Notes: generated from the sequence alone by a model not told the origin. Positions 11,661-20,472 are shown, counted from the stretch's first letter. The stretch: 36,134 bases of DNA from an uncultured Pelagibacteraceae bacterium (GCA_902630925.1 CACOWO010000007.1:1-36134); one strand, 5' to 3'. A program made the numbers and translations.

Positions 11661-11776
11661 ATTCTTATATTAATGTTCTTTCTTTATAACATTTATGCTT
11701 AAAGAGTACAGGACAGAAGGAAGCATTTTTGTTGATTGATTAATCTTAATTTTCAACTCTCTAGATGAAAATCATT
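11657..11776 (+). ncRNA. ffs: candidate signal recognition particle RNA (4.5S, small bacterial type)
   Basis: The segment 11709-11725 reads CAGGACAGAAGGAAGCA. It resembles the nearly universal SRP domain IV core, CAGGTCCGGAAGGAAGCA in most bacteria, with the CAGG and AGCA sides of the symmetric loop kept. The ends of the region can pair: GATTCTTAT (11660-11668) with ATGAAAATC (11765-11773) forms a nine-pair helix with one mismatch and one G-U pair, enclosing about 114 nt, the same size as E. coli 4.5S RNA with the core near the middle. Weaknesses are one missing base in the apical stem and an A-A apposition there, and no clear promoter. It is convergent with tRNA-Asp and divergent from nuoA. 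Confidence 0.45.
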
Positions 11777-11785
11777 ATCAACTAG

Positions 11786-11862
11786 TGGCGGGAGTGACGG
11801 GACTCGAACCCGCGACCTCCTGCGTGACAGGCAGGCGCTCTAACCAACTGAGCTACACCCCC
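11786..11862 (-). tRNA. tRNA-Asp (anticodon GTC)
   Basis: A complete cloverleaf is read on the minus strand: acceptor GGGGGTG pairing with CACTCCC (one G-U), D arm with TAGCTCAGTTGG, anticodon stem CCTGC/GCAGG around loop CTGTCAC, and T arm GCGGGTTCGAGTCCCG. The loop gives anticodon GTC, hence aspartate. The 3' CCA is encoded (11786-11788). Length is 77 nt. It follows tRNA-Val in the same direction after 16 bases, so both probably come from one transcript. Confidence 0.97.
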
Positions 11863-11878
11863 ACATTTATGTATTTAA

Positions 11879-11954
11879 TGGTGGGCGGTAAAGGACTCGA
11901 ACCTATGACCCTCTCGGTGTAAACGAGATGCTCTACCAACTGAGCTAACCGCCC
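11879..11954 (-). tRNA. tRNA-Val (anticodon TAC)
   Basis: A complete cloverleaf is read on the minus strand: acceptor GGGCGGT pairing with ACCGCCC, D arm TAGCTCAGTTGG, anticodon stem TCTCG/CGAGA around loop TTTACAC, and T loop GGTTCGAGTCC. The anticodon TAC decodes valine codons. CCA is encoded at 11879-11881. Length is 76 nt. A tRNA-Val/tRNA-Asp pair before nuoA is a familiar alphaproteobacterial arrangement. Confidence 0.97.
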
Positions 11955-11970
11955 TATTAAATAAAATCGA

Positions 11971-11999
11971 GATATACAATAAAAACTTTATAAAGTAAA
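11971..11999 (-). promoter_or_regulatory. sigma-70-like promoter for tRNA-Val/tRNA-Asp
   Basis: On the minus strand TTTACT (11999-11994) and TATATC (11976-11971) are separated by 17 bases, and the -10-like element ends 16 bases before the 5' end of tRNA-Val, fitting a transcription start near 11964. In such AT-rich DNA similar matches arise by chance, so the call rests mainly on its position. The rest of 11955-12053 is AT-rich with no other recognisable element. Confidence 0.4.
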
Positions 12000-12053
12000 A
12001 AAGTATTTAAATTGTAGTGTAATTTTTATAAATAGCAGTATTATTGACTTTGA

Positions 12054-12578
12054 ATGATTTTAACTTGTAATTCATGTGGTAAAAAATTTGTAGTTCCAGA
12101 TAGTGCCATAACTGCTTCTGGAAGAATGGTCCAATGTGGTTCGTGCGGAAATAAATGGAAACAATTTCCTACTAATAAAATCAATGAGTCCGAGTCAATT
12201 AATAATAACAAAAAAATAGCTTCTAAACCTAAGCAAGCTCAACCAAAAATACAAAAAGCAAAAAAAGCAAAAAAAACTTCTGTTAAAAAACCTAGAGAAA
12301 TAGAGTTGTACTCTCCGGAATATTTGGCAAAAAAACATGGTATAAAACTTGGTGGTGAAGAAATTAAAAAAACTTCATCAAATGAAAAAGTTTCACTGGG
12401 ATTTTACAATTCATTGCTGATATTTTTTGTACTAATCATTTTTATCTCAAGAGGACTATATTTCTCTCAAGACTTTTTAGTTCAAAAACTACCATTTACA
12501 GAATTCTACATAGATTACTTTTTTGAAAGTATAAGAAATATGTTTGAAATTTGGAAGAGTCTTGTTTCTAATTACTAG
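12054..12578 (+). CDS. zinc-ribbon (MJ0042-type) single-pass membrane protein
   Basis: A 174-residue protein with an N-terminal zinc ribbon: C5, C8, C28 and C31 in CNSCGKKF and CGSCGNKW, the MJ0042/zinc-ribbon_5 pattern common in alphaproteobacteria. A lysine-rich, probably disordered linker follows (about 42-82), then a short conserved-looking segment and one transmembrane helix at about 117-136. The ribbon would be cytoplasmic if the usual topology holds. Function is not known; relatives often sit beside cell-division or envelope genes. The start ATG at 12054 has no good Shine-Dalgarno sequence, but the ribbon begins directly after it. The 3' end overlaps the convergent sugar enzyme gene by 11 bases. 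Confidence 0.85.
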   Translation: MILTCNSCGKKFVVPDSAITASGRMVQCGSCGNKWKQFPTNKINESESINNNKKIASKPKQAQPKIQKAKKAKKTSVKKPREIELYSPEYLAKKHGIKLGGEEIKKTSSNEKVSLGFYNSLLIFFVLIIFISRGLYFSQDFLVQKLPFTEFYIDYFFESIRNMFEIWKSLVSNY

Positions 12579-15120
12579 ACTCTAAATCTTTAATATTAAT
12601 GAAATTATCTGATAAGTCTTTATTGTTTTTTTTAATATCATTATAAAAATTCCAAGCAAGCACTAAAAGTATATTTTTTTTGTCTTTTATTTTTACTTTA
12701 TCTTTAATAGGTATTTTTACTCCTGGAATAAACTTATTATGTTTTAATTTATTATCCTCAACAATAAAATCTATTTCTTTAGAAATTCCAAAAAAATTTA
12801 AAGCGGTGGTTGCCTTAGCTGGAGCTCCATATCCTATGATTGTCTTATTATTATCTTTAAGTTTTTTTATATTTTTTAAAACATTTTTTCTTATTTTATA
12901 GACTTCTTCTCCAAATTTTTGATACGTTTTAAAATTTTTAATCCCAAAAATTTCTTCCTCTTTAAGCATCTTCTTTACACTTCTTTCAATTTTTACTTTT
13001 AAATCTTTTTTAATATAAACTCTAATCGAGCCTCCGTGTGTATTAACTTTTTCTGATCTAAAAATTTTGGCTTTAAACTGATTAAAAAAATAAACTAAAG
13101 ATGTTAATGACCAATAGTTATAATGTTCATGATATATATTATCGAAAGTTAAATCTTTAAGAGTATTCATTAAGTATTGAACCTCTATTATTATAGTTCC
13201 TTTTTTACTAAGTAAACTTAACATACATTCGGCCATTTCTTTTAATTTATCTGAATGTGCAAAAACATTCGAAGCTAAAATTAGGTCTGCATTTTTTTTA
13301 ATTTTTTTTAAATTTTTTTTCTCCAAGAAACCATTAAATGTTTTAATTTTATTTTTATTTGCAAGTTTTGCTAAATTTTTAGCTGGTTCAATTCCAAGAA
13401 CCTTTTTAAAACCAATATCTAAAAAGGGTTTTAATGCTACGCCATCATTACTTCCTATGTCTATTACATACGATTTCTTTTTGTTTAATCTCAATTCTTT
13501 AAAGTATTTTTTTGCTGCCTCAACAAAGTGATCTCTAAAAGTTTTTGAAGTAGATGAGGTGTAAAGATAGTTTGAAAACATTTTTTTTGGGTCAACAGCA
13601 ACAGAAAGTTGACAATTATGACATTTATTACAGTAATTTACTTCTAAAGGATAAAGATCACATTTTTCATCTTTTTTATTAATTAAGTTGTTTGCTAAAG
13701 GTTGATAGCCTAATGAGACGACTCTTTTTAGTTCGGTATTACCACAAGATCTACATTCAAATTTATAACATTCTAATAATAGATTTTTTTCTTTTTCATC
13801 AACAAACAAATGTCTAACCGTGTGGGTTATTCCATAATTTTCATGATCCCTTTCACCTCTGACGAGATTTAAAAAAGTTGTGTCTTTTGTAAATACCATT
13901 GTATGTGCTACATTAGGTTTTATAATTGATAATTGTCCTGCATTAACAACTTGAGTGATTTTCGGTGAATTAGGATTAATTATATCTTGAAAAATCTCTA
14001 TTATTTGTCCTTTAGTAAATAAACATTTTTGTTCTTGTTGGGGATGATAGTGGTTAGCTCTTATAGTTCCTTTTTTTGAGTCAATCATCCCTATTAGATT
14101 AATAGGCTCGGTTAATTCATGATTTCTAATTACTCCCCTCTCGTCAACAAATAAATTTTCTCCATCTTTTACGAACTCTAAATCTTTGATTAAATTCTGT
14201 TTTGACCATTTTTCTATCATCTCTTTTATATTTTGGTCTAAGTTATACAAAAACTCAAAACCAGTATTTAATAGTTTGTTATTTGACAAAGAAAAACCTA
14301 AGTTTGGAACTTCATCATTAGTTTCTTTTAACGTAATTTTTGAATTATGTTTTTTGCAAATTTCAGCAACCTGCCTTACTGTAAAAGTTTCTTTAGTTAA
14401 ATTAAATATTTCAAAATTAATATCATTCTTTTCTTCCATAAATTTGAAACATCTTGCTACATCTATTAGCGGAACAAGACTTTTAATTTGTCTTCCGCCT
14501 GCAAATAATTTTAATGTCCCGTTTTGAGAAGCAATTTTTGAGAACAAATTTGGCATAATATCAATTCTCATAGAGTCTGTGGAATAACCATATACTGATC
14601 CTAGTCTTAAAATTATAAAGTTTTTTCCAGATTTTTTAAGTTGATCTTCATTAATAGCTTTTGATGACGAATAAGTTAAAACCGGTTTAGTAGCCTCCTC
14701 TTCTTTAATATCTTTTTTAACTTCATTTATTCCCTCATAGACGACGTGCGTCGAAGGGAATAGAATTTTACATTTGTTACTTATAGCATCTAAGATATTT
14801 TGAGTTCCTTTTTCTCCCACTTCTTTAATTTTTTTATCTTTTTCTGAAGAGGACTCACTTTTCGTTCTTGGTACATCCGTGATACCAGCTAAATGATGAA
14901 CAACGTCTGCATCTTTGAAATATTTATTGATCAATTCTTTATCCAATATATCTCCTTGGATAAATTCCATGTTCCAATTTCTGATTTGATTTACTCTTTC
15001 TGAAATAAATCTATTATCTATAACAATTATTTGATGATGCCAGCTTACCCCGGAGTATAATTTGCATAACTCGGTGCCAATATAACCTAAACCACCAGTA
15101 ATAATTATTTTTTTTTTCAT
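12568..15120 (-). CDS. three-domain fusion: SDR sugar epimerase/reductase + cupin + C-methyltransferase
   Basis: An 850-residue protein apparently joining three nucleotide-sugar enzymes. Residues 1-308 are an extended SDR: GGLGYIG (9-15), acidic D35 after strand 2 (NAD preference), S123-T124 and Y150xxxK154. It lacks the Asp-Glu pair of 4,6-dehydratases (sequence STHVVYE), so an epimerase or ketoreductase is likelier. Residues about 320-445 are a cupin with H357, H359, E363 and H406, a full metal-ligand set. Residues 452-850 resemble TylC3/TcaB9-type sugar C-methyltransferases: zinc cysteines C456, C459, C497, C500; SAM motif VIDIGSNDG (552-560); YHEH at 663-666, the catalytic motif region of TcaB9; and GYGAPAKATTALN near 763-775. 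Substrate is unknown. It probably makes a C-methylated branched deoxysugar for a surface glycan. It is divergent from the GT17 gene. Confidence 0.88.
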   Translation of the reverse strand: MKKKIIITGGLGYIGTELCKLYSGVSWHHQIIVIDNRFISERVNQIRNWNMEFIQGDILDKELINKYFKDADVVHHLAGITDVPRTKSESSSEKDKKIKEVGEKGTQNILDAISNKCKILFPSTHVVYEGINEVKKDIKEEEATKPVLTYSSSKAINEDQLKKSGKNFIILRLGSVYGYSTDSMRIDIMPNLFSKIASQNGTLKLFAGGRQIKSLVPLIDVARCFKFMEEKNDINFEIFNLTKETFTVRQVAEICKKHNSKITLKETNDEVPNLGFSLSNNKLLNTGFEFLYNLDQNIKEMIEKWSKQNLIKDLEFVKDGENLFVDERGVIRNHELTEPINLIGMIDSKKGTIRANHYHPQQEQKCLFTKGQIIEIFQDIINPNSPKITQVVNAGQLSIIKPNVAHTMVFTKDTTFLNLVRGERDHENYGITHTVRHLFVDEKEKNLLLECYKFECRSCGNTELKRVVSLGYQPLANNLINKKDEKCDLYPLEVNYCNKCHNCQLSVAVDPKKMFSNYLYTSSTSKTFRDHFVEAAKKYFKELRLNKKKSYVIDIGSNDGVALKPFLDIGFKKVLGIEPAKNLAKLANKNKIKTFNGFLEKKNLKKIKKNADLILASNVFAHSDKLKEMAECMLSLLSKKGTIIIEVQYLMNTLKDLTFDNIYHEHYNYWSLTSLVYFFNQFKAKIFRSEKVNTHGGSIRVYIKKDLKVKIERSVKKMLKEEEIFGIKNFKTYQKFGEEVYKIRKNVLKNIKKLKDNNKTIIGYGAPAKATTALNFFGISKEIDFIVEDNKLKHNKFIPGVKIPIKDKVKIKDKKNILLVLAWNFYNDIKKNNKDLSDNFINIKDLESSN

Positions 15121-15173
15121 CAGAAATTTAATAAATATTTACTTATATTATATTTTATTATAACTCAAATAAC

Positions 15174-16064
15174 ATGAATATATATGATTGCTTCATGTAT
15201 TTTGACGAAGACTTACTTTTGGATATAAGGCTTAATTCATTAGATAAATTTGTTAAAAAATTTGTAATAACTGAGGCTACTTACACCCATAATGGTAATA
15301 AAAAAAAACTTAATTTTGATATAAATAAATTTAAAAAATTTAAAGATAAAATTATTTATATAGTAGTAGATCAACAACCAAAAAACATTCTTAAATTTAA
15401 TGATAAGGACTCTAACGAAAATAAAGGAGAAAAATTAATTTTAAATGGCATGGCGAGAGACTACTTCCAAAGAGAGAAATTGGGTGATGGCTTAACAGAA
15501 GCTACCGATGAAGACTTAATTTTAATTAGTGATCTTGATGAAATTCCTAATTTAGAAAATTTAAATTTTAAAGAAATTAATGATAAAATTATAATTTTCG
15601 AACAAAAAATCTTTTATTACAAACTTAATTTACTTTATAGTAAATTTTTATGGCAAGGAACTAGAGCTATAAAAAAAAAAAATTTATTATCCCCTCAGTG
15701 GTTAAGGAACATTAAGGGTAAAAATTATCCTAAATGGAGAATTGATACTTTTTTTTCAAAAAAAAAATATTCGGATCTCATTTTCGTAAAAAATGGTGGT
15801 TGGCATTTCACTTGCTTGAGAACGCCTGAGCAGCTTGAAAAAAAATTACTAAGTTATGCTCATCATTATGAATTTCAAGAAAGCGGTCTAAAAATTGAAG
15901 ACATAAAAAAATTTATATCTGAAAAGAGAATCATATACGACTATAAAGCCGATCAAAAGAGATATAAATGGTCAGGTAGTTCAACTTTAGAAAAAATAGA
16001 AGACGAGAGTCTCCCAACTTATATATCTAACAATTTAAATAAATTTTCAGATTGGTTAGATTAA
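15174..16064 (+). CDS. glycosyltransferase family 17 protein
   Basis: A 296-residue protein that matches the GT17 family, named for animal beta-1,4-N-acetylglucosaminyltransferase III but also found in bacteria and large viruses. Visible signatures are the N-terminal IYDCFMYFDEDLLLDIRLN, the VITEATYTHNGNKKKLNF strand-loop (about 31-48), the DxD-type nucleotide-sugar site LISDLDEIP (D120, D122) and NGGWHFTCL near residue 210. It has no signal peptide or membrane helix, so it should act in the cytoplasm, adding a sugar to a glycan precursor. Donor and acceptor are not known. It is divergent from the fused sugar enzyme across a 53-base, almost purely A+T spacer (15121-15173) that must hold both promoters. 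Confidence 0.85.
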   Translation: MNIYDCFMYFDEDLLLDIRLNSLDKFVKKFVITEATYTHNGNKKKLNFDINKFKKFKDKIIYIVVDQQPKNILKFNDKDSNENKGEKLILNGMARDYFQREKLGDGLTEATDEDLILISDLDEIPNLENLNFKEINDKIIIFEQKIFYYKLNLLYSKFLWQGTRAIKKKNLLSPQWLRNIKGKNYPKWRIDTFFSKKKYSDLIFVKNGGWHFTCLRTPEQLEKKLLSYAHHYEFQESGLKIEDIKKFISEKRIIYDYKADQKRYKWSGSSTLEKIEDESLPTYISNNLNKFSDWLD

Positions 16065-16070
16065 TCTCAA

Positions 16071-18455
16071 TTAATGCGTACTTAATTCTTTTTTTAATTT
16101 ATCTTTTTTTGAAATCTGATCAACCTCAACCCATTCTACTCTTTTTAATGGTTTAGTTAGCGCTACTTTTAAAACTTCATCTACATTTTTTACAGGGATA
16201 ATTTCAACAGAATCTAAAACTGTTTTTGGAACTTCTATTAAGTCTTTTTTATTTTCCATTGGTATTAAAACTTTTTTAATTCCAGCTCTATGAGCAGCCA
16301 ATAATTTTTCTTTTAAACCGCCAATTGGTAAAACTAAACCTCTCAATGTAATCTCTCCTGTCATTGCAACATCTTTATTTACTGGTATCTCTGTGATAGC
16401 AGAAATAATAGAAGTGACCATACCTATACCAGCGGAAGGTCCATCTTTTGGTGTAGCTCCCTCAGGTACGTGGATATGAAAATCTTTTTTATCAAAAATT
16501 GGAGGTATAATTCCATAATCTAAACTTTTAGATCTAATATATGATTTTGCTGCTTTGACTGACTCTTGCATTACATCTCCCAGTTTTCCTGTAATCTGCA
16601 TTTTTCCTTTACCGGGCATAACTGCAGACTCGATTTTTAAAATTTCTCCTCCTACTTCAGTCCAAGCTAAGCCGGTTACAACTCCTATTCGATTTGCTTC
16701 CTCTATTTCTCCGTAATTAAATTTTTGTACACCTAAAAGATCTTTCAAGTCTTTTTCATTGATTGGATTGTTTATCTTTTCATTGTTATCAATTTTTTTA
16801 ACTAATTTTCTGGCAACTTTTGAGATTTCTCTCTCTAAGTTTCTAACTCCTGACTCTCTAGTGTAATGCCTTATAATTTTTCTATTTATATTTTCATCTA
16901 TAGCCCACTCATCTTTTTTAAGACCATTATTTTTACTTTGATTCGGTATTAGGAATTTTTGAGAAATATTTACTTTTTCATCTTCAGTATAACCAGATAA
17001 TCTTATAACTTCCATTCTGTCTAGTAATGGAGGTAATATGTTTAAAGTATTTGCAGTTGTAACAAACATTACGTCAGACAAATCGTAATCAACCTCTAAA
17101 TAATGATCATTAAAATCTTTATTTTGCTCTGGATCTAAAGCTTCTAATAGTGCAGATGATGGGTCTCCTCTATAATCGTTTCCTACTTTGTCTATTTCAT
17201 CTAATAAAAAAAGAGGATTTTTAGTTCCAGCTTTTTTCATCATTTGAATAATTTTCCCGGGTAGTGAGCCTATATAAGTTCTTCTATGGCCTCTGATTTC
17301 AGCCTCATCTCTTATACCTCCGAGTGAAATTCTTATAAATTTTCGGTTGGTTGCTTTTGCTATTGATTTTCCTAAAGATGTTTTCCCTACTCCAGGAGGC
17401 CCAACCAAACATAAAATTGGACCTTTCATTTTTTGTATTCTTTTTTGTACTGCTAAAAATTCTATTATCCTCTCCTTCACTTTTTCTAAACCGTAGTGAT
17501 CTTCGTCGAGAATTTTTTGAGCATTATTTAAATCTGTATTAATTTTAGATTTATTTGACCAAGGAAGCTCTGTCATCCAGTCTAAGTAATTTCTTACAAC
17601 AGTTGCCTCGGCAGACATTGGACTCATTGATTTTAATTTTTTTAATTCAGACAAGCACTTTTCTTTTGCGAGTTTTGGCATTTTAGCGTCCGAAATTGCT
17701 TTAGATAAAGAGGATAATTCATCCTTGCCCTCATCGATTTCACCTAATTCTTTTTGAATAGCCTTAAGTTGTTCATTTAAATAATATTCTCTCTGTGTTT
17801 TTTCCATTTGGTTTTTAACTCTGCCACGTATCTTTTTTTCAACTGAAAGAACACTTGTTTCTTTTTCAATTAATTGATGAATTTTTTCTAGCCTTTTTTT
17901 TAAGTCAAGTATTTCCAAAAGTTCTTGTTTTTCAAATATTTGTATATTTAAATTAGAAGAAATGTTATTAGCTATTTGAGAAGGGTCTTTTAAATTTTTT
18001 AAATTATTTGTTCCTTCATTTAAATCTTTTTTTGTTAGTACCTGCAACCTATCAAACTTCTTCACCAAACCTAAAGCTAACGGCTCGAGTTCTTTTGATG
18101 CATTTTGATCATCAACAACTTCTATTTCACATGTGAGAAAATTTTCACTGTTATCTTTATGATTTAAAATTTTAATCCTTTTTTCTCCCTCAACTAAGAC
18201 TTTTACTGTACCGTCTGGTAATTTTAATAATTGTAAAACTTTGCTCAAACAACCATACTGATAAAGGTCACCACTACCTGGATCGTCTACTTCAGAGTTT
18301 TTTTGAGTAACAAGCACTATCGATTTATCAGTCTTCATTACTTCCTGTAAAGCTTTAATTGATTTCTCCCTTCCCACAAAAAGCGGAATGACCATTGACG
18401 GGAATATAACTATATCTCTTAGCGGTAATAAAGGTTTTAGATATGAAGCTTTCAT
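16071..18455 (-). CDS. lon: ATP-dependent protease La (Lon)
   Basis: Cytoplasmic AAA+ protease that degrades misfolded and regulatory proteins. It has the N-terminal substrate-binding domain ([22 protein letters not shown]), Walker [10 protein letters not shown], Walker B LFLLDEID and the Ser-Lys proteolytic domain with GPSAGIG and [14 protein letters not shown]. Numbering from ATG at 18455, the catalytic Ser is near 674 and Lys near 717. Length 794 matches the family. The frame also extends to a TTG at 18473 that would add MPYYNQ; the ATG is preferred because [10 protein letters not shown] then follows at the usual distance. It lies downstream of clpX (50 bases from this start), and its end nearly touches the convergent GT17 gene. 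Confidence 0.96.
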   Translation of the reverse strand: MKASYLKPLLPLRDIVIFPSMVIPLFVGREKSIKALQEVMKTDKSIVLVTQKNSEVDDPGSGDLYQYGCLSKVLQLLKLPDGTVKVLVEGEKRIKILNHKDNSENFLTCEIEVVDDQNASKELEPLALGLVKKFDRLQVLTKKDLNEGTNNLKNLKDPSQIANNISSNLNIQIFEKQELLEILDLKKRLEKIHQLIEKETSVLSVEKKIRGRVKNQMEKTQREYYLNEQLKAIQKELGEIDEGKDELSSLSKAISDAKMPKLAKEKCLSELKKLKSMSPMSAEATVVRNYLDWMTELPWSNKSKINTDLNNAQKILDEDHYGLEKVKERIIEFLAVQKRIQKMKGPILCLVGPPGVGKTSLGKSIAKATNRKFIRISLGGIRDEAEIRGHRRTYIGSLPGKIIQMMKKAGTKNPLFLLDEIDKVGNDYRGDPSSALLEALDPEQNKDFNDHYLEVDYDLSDVMFVTTANTLNILPPLLDRMEVIRLSGYTEDEKVNISQKFLIPNQSKNNGLKKDEWAIDENINRKIIRHYTRESGVRNLEREISKVARKLVKKIDNNEKINNPINEKDLKDLLGVQKFNYGEIEEANRIGVVTGLAWTEVGGEILKIESAVMPGKGKMQITGKLGDVMQESVKAAKSYIRSKSLDYGIIPPIFDKKDFHIHVPEGATPKDGPSAGIGMVTSIISAITEIPVNKDVAMTGEITLRGLVLPIGGLKEKLLAAHRAGIKKVLIPMENKKDLIEVPKTVLDSVEIIPVKNVDEVLKVALTKPLKRVEWVEVDQISKKDKLKKELSTH

Positions 18456-18505
18456 TTGATTATAATATGGCAATTAATACACTAATTTCAAGAAACAAAT
18501 TAGTT

Positions 18506-19759
18506 TTAAGCTACTGATGTTGATGATTTTTTACCATATGTGACAATGGGTTCTGATGAACCTTTAACAGCAGCATTATCAACTGTTACTTTTATCACAT
18601 TTTCCATATCTGGAAGTTCAAACATTGTTTTAAGAAGTATATTTTCTAAAATTGATCTTAATCCTCTTGCGCCAGTTTTTTTAGATATAGCTTTTCTTGC
18701 TATTTCTGAGATAGCTTCATCTTTAAATTCAAGTTCAACATCTTCAAATTCAAATAATCTTTGATATTGTTTTATTAAAGAATTTTTAGGTTCTTTTAAA
18801 ATCTTAACTAGCGACTTTTCATCTAAATCATCTAAGGTAGCGATAATAGGCATTCTGCCTATAAACTCTGGGATTAATCCGTACTTAATTAAATCCTCTG
18901 GCTCAAGCATTTTCATTATCTCAGATAGTGGTTGTTCTTTATAGTTTTTTACTTTAGCACCAAAACCGATAGAGCTTCCTTTGCCTCTACTGTCAATTAA
19001 CTTATCTAAACCTGCGAACGCTCCTCCACAAATGAAAAGGATGTTTGTTGTGTCTACTTGCAAAAATTCTTGTTGAGGATGTTTCCTTCCCCCTTGAGGA
19101 GGTACACTTGCAATTGTGCCTTCCATAATTTTTAACAAGGCTTGCTGAACACCCTCTCCTGATACATCTCTTGTGATAGAGGGATTTTCTGATTTTCTGC
19201 TAATTTTATCTACTTCGTCAATATAGACGATACCTCTTTGAGCTTTTTCAACATTATAATCAGCAGCTTGTAATAATTTAAGTATTATGTTTTCAACGTC
19301 TTCCCCAACATATCCTGCTTCAGTTAATGTTGTTGCATCCGCCATCGTAAAGGGGACATCTAAAATTCTTGCTAGTGTTTGAGCTAATAAAGTTTTACCA
19401 CAACCTGTAGGGCCAACAAGTAAAATATTAGATTTTGATAATTCGATGTCCTTATTATTTTTTGTTTCATGGTTTAATCTTTTGTAGTGGTTGTGTACCG
19501 CCACAGATAAAATTTCTTTAGCAAATTTTTGACCGATTACGTAGTCGTCCAGAACATTGCAAATTTCTTTAGGTGAAGGCACTCCATCTTGATGTTTGAC
19601 CAGAGAACTTTTACTTTCCTCTTTGATTATGTCCATACAAAGTTCAACACATTCATCGCAAATAAATACTGTCGGCCCAGCGATTAATTTTCTTACCTCA
19701 TGCTGGCTTTTTCCGCAGAAGGAACAGTAAAGAATATTTTTATTATTTTTTTCTGTCAT
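18506..19759 (-). CDS. clpX: ATP-dependent Clp protease ATP-binding subunit ClpX
   Basis: AAA+ unfoldase that feeds substrates to ClpP. The N-terminal zinc-binding domain has C12, C15, C34 and C37. The ATPase core has Walker A GPTGCGKT (116-123), Walker [10 protein letters not shown], the pore loop GYVGED and the substrate-gating [11 protein letters not shown] loop. A ClpP-contact IGF-like tripeptide is present within the last motif. Its 417 residues are normal. It sits after clpP with a 79-base spacer containing a possible separate promoter, and before lon. Confidence 0.97.
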   Translation of the reverse strand: MTEKNNKNILYCSFCGKSQHEVRKLIAGPTVFICDECVELCMDIIKEESKSSLVKHQDGVPSPKEICNVLDDYVIGQKFAKEILSVAVHNHYKRLNHETKNNKDIELSKSNILLVGPTGCGKTLLAQTLARILDVPFTMADATTLTEAGYVGEDVENIILKLLQAADYNVEKAQRGIVYIDEVDKISRKSENPSITRDVSGEGVQQALLKIMEGTIASVPPQGGRKHPQQEFLQVDTTNILFICGGAFAGLDKLIDSRGKGSSIGFGAKVKNYKEQPLSEIMKMLEPEDLIKYGLIPEFIGRMPIIATLDDLDEKSLVKILKEPKNSLIKQYQRLFEFEDVELEFKDEAISEIARKAISKKTGARGLRSILENILLKTMFELPDMENVIKVTVDNAAVKGSSEPIVTYGKKSSTSVA

Positions 19760-19776
19760 AACGAATCAACTATCCT

Positions 19777-19805
19777 AATATAAAACTCTGCTTATTGCTT
19801 AGCAA
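19777..19805 (-). promoter_or_regulatory. possible sigma-70 promoter for clpX (and lon)
   Basis: On the minus strand TTGCTA (19805-19800) and TATATT (19782-19777) are separated by exactly 17 bases, followed 17 bases later by the clpX ATG. The -35-like element is part of a short palindrome, TTGCTNAGCAA. Together with the 79-base clpP-clpX spacer, long for this genome, it suggests that clpX can be transcribed independently of tig-clpP. The match is suggestive only. Confidence 0.35.
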
Positions 19806-19838
19806 GTTGAAGTTGTAAAATTAGCTATATGTTGTGTG

Positions 19839-20450
19839 TTATTTTCTTTTCTCCACAACAGAGTCGATTAAGCCGAATTTTTTTGCTTCTTCGGCTGTCA
19901 TGAAATTATCTCTTTCTAAGGCATCAGAAATCTCATCGATTGTTTTACCTGTGTGTTTTGAATAAATTTTATTCAATCTTTCTTTTAAAGATAATATTTC
20001 TTTAGCATGAATTTGAATATCAGTAGCCTGGCCTTGGAAACCTGCTGATGGTTGATGCACCATAATTCTTGAATTAGGAAGAGAGTATCTTTTTCCTTTC
20101 TCCCCTGCAGCTAGTAGGAAGGATCCCATGGAAGAGGCCTGACCAATACAAAGAGTTGAAACGGGAGAATTTATATATTGCATAGTATCGTAAATTCCTA
20201 AACCTGCAGTGACTAAGCCTCCAGGACTGTTTATGTAAAAATTAATCTCTTTATTGGGGTTCTCAGATTCTAAGAATAATAATTGTGCTGTTACTAAAGA
20301 AGCAACAGCATCATTTACTGGGCCTACTAAAAAAACTATCCTTTCTTTAAGTAACCTTGAGTAAATATCATATGCTCTTTCTCCTTTACTTGTTTGTTCA
20401 ACAACCATTGGGATAAGGCTATTCATTTTTTCCTCAAATTCACGACTCAT
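19839..20450 (-). CDS. clpP: ATP-dependent Clp protease proteolytic subunit ClpP
   Basis: Serine peptidase that forms the double-ring chamber working with ClpX. Catalytic residues, numbered from the ATG at 20450: S107 in [10 protein letters not shown]132 in MVHQPSAG and D181 in ERDNFMT. The fold signature [20 protein letters not shown] is present. The product is 203 residues. The frame extends upstream to a TTG at 20465 (adding MYKPI), but the ATG gives [20 protein letters not shown], the family-like N-terminus. It follows tig by 22 bases with the ATG start. Confidence 0.96.
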   Translation of the reverse strand: MSREFEEKMNSLIPMVVEQTSKGERAYDIYSRLLKERIVFLVGPVNDAVASLVTAQLLFLESENPNKEINFYINSPGGLVTAGLGIYDTMQYINSPVSTLCIGQASSMGSFLLAAGEKGKRYSLPNSRIMVHQPSAGFQGQATDIQIHAKEILSLKERLNKIYSKHTGKTIDEISDALERDNFMTAEEAKKFGLIDSVVEKRK

Positions 20451-20472
20451 AATTGGTTTATACAACTATTGG

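Noticed and set aside
11761..11779. Second Fur-box-like sequence (right half AATCATTATC identical to the site at 31656-31674)
   Set aside because: Only 14 of 19 positions agree, the left half is poor, and it lies at the 3' end of the candidate SRP RNA next to the tRNA-Asp terminus, not in a promoter position.
14186..14527. Plus-strand ORF of 113 codons opposite the SDR domain
   Set aside because: Antisense shadow of a clear SDR domain; no start context or motif.
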